From: Saprospira grandis DSM 2844
Lineage (GTDB): Bacteria; Bacteroidota; Bacteroidia; Chitinophagales; Saprospiraceae
DNA: 64,000 nt
Reading direction: 5' to 3'
NCBI RefSeq assembly: GCF_000275825.1
Contig: NZ_JH719942.1
Span: 3,427,554-3,491,553 of the forward strand
In this document: piece by piece, positions 8,194-14,640 of the stretch
Layout of the letters: every line of letters starts with the position of its first letter
Numbering within the stretch: position 1 is the first letter of the stretch
Position numbers and translations under genes: made by a program
Notes under the pieces: generated by a model
Told to the model about the DNA's origin: nothing
What the model saw: only the letters and a program-made list of their open reading frames with translations
Databases searched by the model: none

Positions 8194-9666
8194 TTAGCGT
8201 TTGTTGTACTCTAAAAAGATGGGTACAATATAGCGTTCTGTAGAAGTGGCCGAGAACTCAATTTTATTATCTTGAAACTCAATATTGTGGTTGCCCACAA
8301 TCTTCTCTTGATGAGCGGCATAAAAGCGCTGAAAAAGATTTAGTTGCTCATCGTCTAGTTCATTCATCTCTTTAAGGAAGCTCTCTGGGAGAATTTGCTT
8401 TTTAGAGAATAAAATACAAATGTAGTTCTTGGTCCCATTGGGGTCTACTTGAAAATGCTCGCCTTTATTTGTAGGGACTCTAAACTTTTTCTTTTCGTCC
8501 TTAAAGTACTGCTGATCGCCAGCCTGTGGATAAAGCAAGTTAAAGCCGCGCTCTTCATCTCCCTCAAAGACATAAATAAAGCCTTTGCGCAAATTTGTGA
8601 TTTCAAAGAAGTAGGCGGTCTCTGGCAAAAAGGTCCCTTGCACCTTGTATAGGTTTTGAAGCAATTGGACATTCGCTTTGCTTGCATTGATATCAAAGAC
8701 CAATTCGCCCTCTTGGCCGTATTTCTCCTTCAGTTTTTTGAGGTACTTTTTGGTGGCATCGGCAGGAGGCGGAAATTTAATGTAGTTGCGAATATAAGTG
8801 GCCGTGTATAGCATCCGCTTGAGCTGCCCGCGGCTAAATTTGCTCCGACAACCTTCTCGAGGATTATCCGACATGATATTATTGACCATTGGCTTGTAAA
8901 ACTTACGATTGGCATCTTTTAAGGTGCCCACATAATCACAGCGATCATCAATAGAACGACGGTCCAAACCTGGGTCGGCAGGGGTGTCACAAACTTGATC
9001 GCCCTCCGTCTGGCAGTTTTCTCCAGAAACCAATTCTTCACTACGTTGCCCAGCAATAGGACCCGCAGTGGGGTAGAGGCCAAAAAAATGCCCCATCTGC
9101 CGCTTGAGTGTAGTGCCATTACTTAGGGCCTTTTTTGTGATAAACAAGCGATTGATCGGCTTGGCCGAAGGCGCATGCGTGTAGCCCGAAAAACTATTGC
9201 GCTCGCCCTGTAGCTTGTTTACAATGTATACGTTAATTACATTAGCCCGATCATGTGGCCGACAAAGCTTTTCTTCATCCACTACCGGAAAACGATAAAG
9301 CGCATCATCCCGAACATAGTTGTAGTCCTCTAAAGGCAAAAAACGAATGTTGGCCTTCAAAAAACTTTTGTTGAGCTCCCGTATCGCCGCCTGTACCTCG
9401 GCAATCTCACAACCATTGCTGCCGTCACTCTTGGCCACAATATGAATCTTGAGCGGAAACTCTAATAAACCCCGACTCAGACTGTCGTTAAACTGCTCTA
9501 TGGCCTTCACATGGTCTTTCATGTAGGCTAATTGCTCCTCATTGTAGGTCGTCCCCGATAGCTTATTCCCAAAACCACCAAAACCACCACTCCGAGGGCG
9601 CTGGGCCATTAAATTGCTGCTGAGCAAAAAAATAAAAAATAGTAAACTGAACTGAGCTTGCCTCAT
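8194..9666 (-). CDS. Pappalysin-like (M43-type) pseudoprotease with DUF4384-like C-terminus
   Basis: A signal peptide is present (MRQAQFSLLFFIFLLSSNLMAQ). Residues ~65-300 follow the M43B pappalysin/cytophagalysin layout: 'KIHIV', 'INVYIVNKL', a zinc-helix region, 'ENCQTEGDQVCDTPADPG' and a Met-turn-like 'NNIMSDNP'. The expected HExxHxxGxxH motif reads R189-Q190-M-G-H193-F-F-G196-L-Y-P199. Two zinc histidines and the catalytic glutamate are therefore replaced while the spacing is kept. This points to a catalytically dead binding or scaffold protein, or to recent loss of activity. Residues ~350-425 ('FIYVFEGDEERGFNLLYP') resemble a DUF4384-type domain. There is no T9SS sorting domain. A -7 box (TAGTTTTG, minus strand, 9712-9719) lies ~46 bp before the start. 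Confidence 0.8.
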   Translation of the reverse strand: MRQAQFSLLFFIFLLSSNLMAQRPRSGGFGGFGNKLSGTTYNEEQLAYMKDHVKAIEQFNDSLSRGLLEFPLKIHIVAKSDGSNGCEIAEVQAAIRELNKSFLKANIRFLPLEDYNYVRDDALYRFPVVDEEKLCRPHDRANVINVYIVNKLQGERNSFSGYTHAPSAKPINRLFITKKALSNGTTLKRQMGHFFGLYPTAGPIAGQRSEELVSGENCQTEGDQVCDTPADPGLDRRSIDDRCDYVGTLKDANRKFYKPMVNNIMSDNPREGCRSKFSRGQLKRMLYTATYIRNYIKFPPPADATKKYLKKLKEKYGQEGELVFDINASKANVQLLQNLYKVQGTFLPETAYFFEITNLRKGFIYVFEGDEERGFNLLYPQAGDQQYFKDEKKKFRVPTNKGEHFQVDPNGTKNYICILFSKKQILPESFLKEMNELDDEQLNLFQRFYAAHQEKIVGNHNIEFQDNKIEFSATSTERYIVPIFLEYNKR

Positions 9667-9711
9667 AATAAAAAAGTTGAAGTTTAAATTAGGAATTCAT
9701 ACCGAGGACTA

Positions 9712-9719
9712 CAAAACTA
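9712..9719 (-). promoter_or_regulatory. Bacteroidota -7 box upstream of the pseudoprotease gene
   Basis: On the minus strand it reads TAGTTTTG, a match to TAnnTTTG, 46 bp before the start codon. No convincing -33 TTG was found at the usual spacing. Confidence 0.4.
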
Positions 9720-9925
9720 AGGCCTAGCTAGCGTTTTTAATAAGGACTAGACAAATTTTATAAGGCTAAGCCCATTATTTTACAAGCGAATCTGATAAGT
9801 TAAGCGTCTTAAATGCAATAAAAATTAGGAATACTTCTTTATGCGCTTGCTTAATTCTGCAAAACTCAATATATTCGACTCGTTAAAGCAAATACAATAC
9901 ATTAACCTGCCAATACATATACCTT

Positions 9926-10591
9926 ATGAAAACGAAATTAAAAGTTGGAGTTTTATCTGAATTGACTCAAGCCGCTTACGAAAAAGAATTTAAGCGCCTG
10001 AGCAAAGCCGCTTTTACTCAAGCCAATAGCGAAGAGACCGCTGTCACACTTTATGTAAAACGCGAGCATAAGTTTGCCTGTGGTACTACTGGCCCCCTTA
10101 TGCTTATCGCTAAGCTAGACGCTCAATGGAAAAAACAAGCCAAAGAAGACCTTAAAGGCGATAAGAAAATGGTCATGATCGCTAAGGCTTTTGTTCAAGA
10201 AGGCGAAAATGGCGCTACCCTAGAAGTAAGCCCCATCAAAGGAAATGCCCCCCTAGCCAAAATCGCTAAGGAAGCTAAGGCTATCCTCAAAAAAGCAAAA
10301 TTGACCCTCAACGAATTTGTAGCCGGCTCTGCCGCCGCTGAAGTAACTTCTGCCGCCGGCGCCGCCGAAGAAGAACAAGAAGGCCCGCAAGAAACTGCAC
10401 AAACAGAAGAACCTAAGGCCAAAGAAGAAGCCAAAACAACAGAGGATGCCGCCTCTGATGATACCGCCTCTGCCGGCCCCGAAAGCACGACAATCGACCC
10501 CAAACTAGAAAAGAAAAAAGCCAAAGCCCGCCAAGTAATGGCCAAAATGCTCGAGAACCTTCAGAAAATCGAAAGCAAACTTCAAAAATAA
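9926..10591 (+). CDS. Leaderless Lys/Ala-rich protein of unknown function, paired with a muramidase
   Basis: This family is unknown to me. No signal peptide or membrane segment is visible. Residues 1-130 form a compact mixed domain ('YVKREHKFACGTTGPLMLIAKL', 'KKMVMIAKAFV'). Residues ~130-190 are a low-complexity Ala/Glu/Thr/Ser linker. The last ~30 residues are a basic helix or coiled coil ('KLEKKKAKARQVMAKMLENL'). It starts 75 bp before the N-acetylmuramidase gene and shares its GC-rich, GCC-heavy codon use and acidic Ala/Ser linkers, which suggests one transcription unit. An adaptor, immunity or cargo-chaperone role for the muramidase is possible but speculative. Confidence 0.7.
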   Translation: MKTKLKVGVLSELTQAAYEKEFKRLSKAAFTQANSEETAVTLYVKREHKFACGTTGPLMLIAKLDAQWKKQAKEDLKGDKKMVMIAKAFVQEGENGATLEVSPIKGNAPLAKIAKEAKAILKKAKLTLNEFVAGSAAAEVTSAAGAAEEEQEGPQETAQTEEPKAKEEAKTTEDAASDDTASAGPESTTIDPKLEKKKAKARQVMAKMLENLQKIESKLQK

Positions 10592-10665
10592 TTTTTGGTT
10601 CTATCCCTCTAGCCGCTTTCCGCTAGAGCTTTCTTATCTATTCAACCTAACTTAACTTTTGAAGC

Positions 10666-12048
10666 ATGGCTAACGTAGAAAAATTACAACAACTGCTCGG
10701 GAAATATCAAGATCAGCTTAAAACACTCAAAGAGCTGTTTATGGCCGATGGCAAAATCGACGATAAAGAACAAGCTACACTAACGCAAATTGAAGAACTC
10801 ATTAGCTCTATCGGAGCATCTATCGGATCTGCCGTAGAAGGCGCATCTGCCGCCGCAGCCGCTAGCGTCAGCTCTATCTCTGGCTCTGTCGGTAAAGGCG
10901 GAGATAATAAACTAGAAGATGTAAAATTAGTCCAAGAACTCCTCAACAAAAAAGGCCAAAACCTTACTGTTGATGGAGACTGTGGCGGAAAAACAATCGC
11001 CGCTATCGAGGCTTTCCAACAAAGCGAGTTAGGCTGGAAAGATGGCCGCATCGACCCAGGAGGGAAAAGCTGGGGCGCACTCTCTGGCGGAACTAGCACA
11101 AGCACTAATGAAGCAACTACCGAAGAAGCAGATGACACAAGTAGCGAAGATGCCTCATCTACTGATGATAGCAGCTCCGCTAGCTCCGATGCCGCAGCCG
11201 CTTCTGGCGAGGTAGAAGAGGCCCTAGCCGCCAATTCTAAAATCGCCGCCTCTGTAGGCGCAGGCGGAAAAAATCAAGCGGAAGATGTGCTCCGCGTAAA
11301 ACAACTCCTCAATAAATTTGGCCACAAATTGACCGAGGACGGAAATGCCGATGCCGCACTCACCGCCGCAATCAAAGATTTCCAAACTAAATATCGCGGA
11401 AGTAGCAAACCCGATGGCCGCGTAGACGCTGGCGGACGTACCTGGGGCTCTCTGCTCGGTATGGGCCGTATCCAAGGCCACCTAGAGGCCTTGTCTAAAC
11501 AATATGGCGTAGAACCCGCCGTTATTATGGCTATCCAAACTGTAGAGTCCGGCGGAAATGGCTTCTTCTCTGATGGCCGACCCAAAATCCTCTTTGAAGG
11601 ACATATTTTCTGGAAGGAACTCAAGAAAGCAGGTAAAGATCCTAATGCGCTCCGATCTGGAAACGAAAATATTATCTACCCCAAATGGGATAGTAGCCAG
11701 TACTCCGGAGGTACCAAAGAGTATGATCGCCTCGCTAGAGCCGAAAAAATTCATAAGGAAGCCGCCTATAAAGCCACTTCTTGGGGCGAGTTCCAAATTA
11801 TGGGCTTTAACCACTCTACCGTCGGATATAGCGATGTTTTCTCTTTCGTAGAAGCCATGAAAGTACCCAATGGCGCTTCTCTCAAAGCCGTTATGGAGTT
11901 TGTGAAAAACAATAATCTCCTCCGTCACGTACAAGGAAGTAGTAAGGATTGGGCCTCTTTTGCTAGAGGATATAATGGCCCCGGCTATGCCAAAAACCAA
12001 TATGATAAGAAGTTGGCCTCGGCCTTCGCTCGCTTCCAAAATGTATAG
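10666..12048 (+). CDS. N-acetylmuramidase with two peptidoglycan-binding domains, no leader
   Basis: Residues 1-60 are a helical region. Residues ~80-140 and ~190-265 are two related peptidoglycan-binding-like domains ('EDVKLVQELLNKKG...DGRIDPGGKSWGAL' and 'EDVLRVKQLLNKFG...DGRVDAGGRTWGSL'), separated by an acidic Ser/Asp/Glu linker. Residues ~270-460 are an N-acetylmuramidase (DUF3380-type lysozyme) domain: 'AIQTVESGGNGF' with the probable catalytic E294, 'ILFEGHIFW', 'SWGEFQIMGFN' and 'FARGYNGPGYA'. It should cut the MurNAc-GlcNAc bond of cell-wall glycan. No signal peptide is seen, so export by a contractile injection system or release by lysis is likelier than Sec export (inference). The upstream partner is at 9926-10591, and a terminator follows at 12080-12113. 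Confidence 0.85.
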   Translation: MANVEKLQQLLGKYQDQLKTLKELFMADGKIDDKEQATLTQIEELISSIGASIGSAVEGASAAAAASVSSISGSVGKGGDNKLEDVKLVQELLNKKGQNLTVDGDCGGKTIAAIEAFQQSELGWKDGRIDPGGKSWGALSGGTSTSTNEATTEEADDTSSEDASSTDDSSSASSDAAAASGEVEEALAANSKIAASVGAGGKNQAEDVLRVKQLLNKFGHKLTEDGNADAALTAAIKDFQTKYRGSSKPDGRVDAGGRTWGSLLGMGRIQGHLEALSKQYGVEPAVIMAIQTVESGGNGFFSDGRPKILFEGHIFWKELKKAGKDPNALRSGNENIIYPKWDSSQYSGGTKEYDRLARAEKIHKEAAYKATSWGEFQIMGFNHSTVGYSDVFSFVEAMKVPNGASLKAVMEFVKNNNLLRHVQGSSKDWASFARGYNGPGYAKNQYDKKLASAFARFQNV

Positions 12049-12079
12049 CAGCCAGTAGTTCTGATCATCCAAATATTAA

Positions 12080-12113
12080 CGTCTCGTTCCTTTTTTAGGA
12101 GCGAGGCGTTTTT
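12080..12113 (+). terminator. Terminator after the muramidase gene
   Basis: The stem CGTCTCGTTCC / GGAGCGAGGCG (two G-U pairs) with a T-rich loop and a TTTTTG tail lies 32 bp after the stop codon. Confidence 0.75.
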
Positions 12114-12118
12114 GTTTT

Positions 12119-12235
12119 GGGGCCCGCGGCCAGCAAGCTGGCCGCCGCTATGCTTCGGGGCTCGCAGGTCTGCTCGGCCCTTCGGGCTTCGCCCTCGGTC
12201 TGGCCTAACGGCCACCCACTCCGCAGCGCTGGGCC
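12119..12235 (+). repeat. GC-rich structured intergenic element, subtype 1 (copy D)
   Basis: Starts GGGGCC after TTTT. Stem 1 is GCGGCCAGC/GCTGGCCGC, followed by the core CGGGGCTCGCAGGTCTGCTCGGCCC. Stem 2 is CGGGC/GCCCTCG-like, then GGTCTGGCC..GGCCACCC and the tail CCGCAGCGCTGGGCC. Confidence 0.8.
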
Positions 12236-12363
12236 GCTCAACAGCCTTCTTTGCCCAAAAGAAACGGCTCCGGCCAGCTGGTTTTTACTGTTTTCTAGGC
12301 CCAGCAAAAAAAAATGCTCCCCCAAGGCCTAACCTTAGCCAAAGCAGGGCATAAAAAATAAAA

Positions 12364-12981
12364 ATGAAATACCTCTTCTTCCTTTGCCTGCTTTGGTCGC
12401 CTAGTCCCTACGCAAAAAAATATGGGCAGAATTACCAAAAAGCAATCGCCTTTTTGCAGCAGCACCAAAGCCTTTTGGAACAAACCGCCAAGGAGTTAGC
12501 CATAGAACCCGCCAAACTTCAGGCCGTGGTCTTTCCCGAACTCCTCCGCTATAATCAATTAAAAGATATGCTAGAAACAGAGGCCCTAGAACAAGCTTAC
12601 CTCCGTGGACTAGCTGTTGATTTCTCTATTGGCCCTTTCCAAATGAAACCCTCTTTTGCCCAAACCCTGGAAGATAGCCTCCACTTAGCCATAGATAGAA
12701 GCCCTAAGGCCCGCTTGGCCCGCCTCAAAACCCTAGAGGGCCAACTCTTTTACCTAAAGTGCTTTTTGCAAATCTGCCAAAAAGAAAAATGTCCCCCCAA
12801 TTGGAGCCCCCTAGAGCTTTGGAGCTGTAAGTATAATTCTGGCCTAAATAAATCATTAGAAGAATTAAGCTACTGGCGCCAACAAAAGGCGTTTCCCTAT
12901 GGCCCAAAATTAAGTCCCGATATCCAAGATAATTATAGCGATATCGCCCTAGATTATTACCAAGAATTTGGACCAAAATAG
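12364..12981 (+). CDS. Exported lysozyme/transglycosylase-like protein
   Basis: A short signal peptide is present (MKYLFFLCLLWSPSPYAKK). The mature ~185 residues are helical and keep the layout of a soluble lytic transglycosylase or goose-type lysozyme. A glutamate (E59) sits in 'AVVFPELLRY', followed ~28 residues later by 'FSIGPFQMKPSFA', where the family has S-x-G-x-x-Q-x-x-P. 'LWSCKYNSGLN' matches the later 'YNxG' segment. It is therefore likely to act on peptidoglycan in the periplasm. Three further cysteines (near 'CFLQICQKEKCPP') could form disulfides. The gene stands alone between two GC-rich elements. Confidence 0.65.
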   Translation: MKYLFFLCLLWSPSPYAKKYGQNYQKAIAFLQQHQSLLEQTAKELAIEPAKLQAVVFPELLRYNQLKDMLETEALEQAYLRGLAVDFSIGPFQMKPSFAQTLEDSLHLAIDRSPKARLARLKTLEGQLFYLKCFLQICQKEKCPPNWSPLELWSCKYNSGLNKSLEELSYWRQQKAFPYGPKLSPDIQDNYSDIALDYYQEFGPK

Positions 12982-13002
12982 ATAAGGCCCGAAGGGCCTC
13001 AT

Positions 13003-13127
13003 GGCCTAGGGATGGTAACTGGGGCGGCGAAGCCGCAGACCCAGCAAAAAAAGCAACGCTTTTTTTGCGCAGGGCCGAGCGAACAGCGAGCCAGTGCACA
13101 GCCCGGCCGCCATAGGCGGCAGGCCCC
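13003..13127 (-). repeat. GC-rich structured intergenic element (copy E, inverted)
   Basis: On the minus strand it starts TTTTGGGGCC with the stem GCCGCC/GGCGGC. It carries the core GGCTCGCTGTTCGCTCGGCCCTGCG, the second stem GCAAAAAAAGC/GCTTTTTTTGC (an unusual A/T-rich version) and a tail ending CTAGGCC. Its GGGG end is 32 bp before the lipoprotein start. Confidence 0.75.
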
Positions 13128-13158
13128 AAAACATAATCAACAGAAAAAAAAAGAAGCA

Positions 13159-14640
13159 ATGAAAAACCACATCTATTTGGCCGCTCTGGCCCTGCTGAGC
13201 CTAATGGCTTGCCAAGAAAAAAAGACAACAATAGCTCCCATTTCGCTTAGCCAGTGGGAGGCCCAACGTCCATTTGCCAATATTGATATTCCCTTTGAAG
13301 ACTATGAAATTGATGCGGATCGAGATACGGTTTTGACCTTGCCTCAAGGCGGTGCATTTTATTTTAAAGGCGGGGCCCTGCGCAATGAAAATGGAGATAG
13401 CATTAGCGGAAAAATTACCCTGAAGTATCGCATTTTTCATGATGCGCCCAGCGCTTTTTTGGCCGCTATGCCCATGACGTACGAGGCCCAAGGCCAAAAA
13501 AGATATATGGCCACTGCGGGTATGTTTGAGCTGCGAGCAGAGCAAAATGGGAACAAACTAAAGATGGCCGAAGCTATGAAAATTACCACCCCCTCTTTTC
13601 AAAAAGAAGGAAATTATAGCTTCTTTCATCTGAAAGATGAAGATGGAAAATGGGAATATTTGGACCAAGAATATGAAATAGTAGAAAATAAGAGTAAGCA
13701 AAAAGCCCTCAAAAAGGTAAATTATAAGGCCCAAAGTCTGCTTAAAATGCCCCTAGAATCTAAGTATTTTTGCTTTGATTATTCGGCCATTTTAGATGCC
13801 ACTTACAATAATAATTATGGCAAAATATATGAAAACCGAGAGAACCCCCTAGTAGGGCAGAAGGCCCAGCAGTACGGACTTTCTTGGCTAAATAGCCGCT
13901 GTTATAAGCATGTTGATTATCAGGGGATCTCGCAGCCTGCGGCCATGATGGTTTGGAAAAGATTGAGCGGAGGGCGCTTTCCGGATTGGGCCAAAGACAA
14001 AGACTTTGATGTCCTTGAATTGCAGCTAGTTCGGGGCAATATTTATCAGCTTACGCTAAATTCTCATGATGGGACCGAAGAATGGACTGGCCGAATAGAG
14101 GCCGTCATGCCACTGATGCAGCTGTATCGTTATAGCCCTCAGAGTTGGGCCAAAAATTATGAGAAAAATATGGCCGAAATTGAGGTGGAGATGCAACGCC
14201 TAAGCCAAGAGGCCGACCTTTTCCGCAGTTTTGAAATTAGCGACTTTGGCATTTATAATTATGATCGCTTTTTGAAGTGGGAAGAAGCCCTGCCGCTGGT
14301 GGCCCAATTTGAAATTGAAGGCGGAGAGCTGCCTGCTAGTTTTCGTTTGGACAAAGTATTTTGTTTTCCCCAAAATGAGGCCAGCCTAATTGATTTGCCA
14401 GCAAGAGACTGGAATAAGCTCCGCATATCTCCCGATCGTCCGCTCCGCTTTTTGGCCGTTTTGCCCAATGATCAAGTGGCGCTCTTCGATCTAGATGATT
14501 TTGCGGCTATAGATTGGAGCGAAATCAAGGACCGCCCAGCGGACCAACCTTATACGATTGTCTTGCGGGCCCAGCCGGGGCAAATCAAAACAGCCGAAGA
14601 TGTACAACAGCTATTTGCGCCCAAAATGGCGAGTCGTTAG
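13159..14640 (+). CDS. Lipoprotein of unknown function
   Basis: The start at 13159 is chosen because it begins a lipoprotein signal (MKNHIYLAALALLSLMAC, lipobox LMAC). Upstream in-frame codons only translate the repeat element. Residues ~50-190 form a beta domain with 'LPQGGAFYFKGGAL', 'ISGKITLKYRIFHD' and 'GMFELRAEQNG', similar in style to ZU5-like or carboxypeptidase-regulatory-like domains of Bacteroidota lipoproteins; this is a weak call. The rest is mixed alpha/beta without recognisable motifs. It is probably anchored in the outer or inner membrane. The stop codon overlaps the convergent kinase gene by 4 bp. Confidence 0.7.
   Translation: MKNHIYLAALALLSLMACQEKKTTIAPISLSQWEAQRPFANIDIPFEDYEIDADRDTVLTLPQGGAFYFKGGALRNENGDSISGKITLKYRIFHDAPSAFLAAMPMTYEAQGQKRYMATAGMFELRAEQNGNKLKMAEAMKITTPSFQKEGNYSFFHLKDEDGKWEYLDQEYEIVENKSKQKALKKVNYKAQSLLKMPLESKYFCFDYSAILDATYNNNYGKIYENRENPLVGQKAQQYGLSWLNSRCYKHVDYQGISQPAAMMVWKRLSGGRFPDWAKDKDFDVLELQLVRGNIYQLTLNSHDGTEEWTGRIEAVMPLMQLYRYSPQSWAKNYEKNMAEIEVEMQRLSQEADLFRSFEISDFGIYNYDRFLKWEEALPLVAQFEIEGGELPASFRLDKVFCFPQNEASLIDLPARDWNKLRISPDRPLRFLAVLPNDQVALFDLDDFAAIDWSEIKDRPADQPYTIVLRAQPGQIKTAEDVQQLFAPKMASR

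Noticed and set aside
13012..13158. N-terminal extension of the lipoprotein reading frame
   Set aside because: It translates the repeat element and would bury the lipobox; the start at 13159 gives a standard lipoprotein signal.
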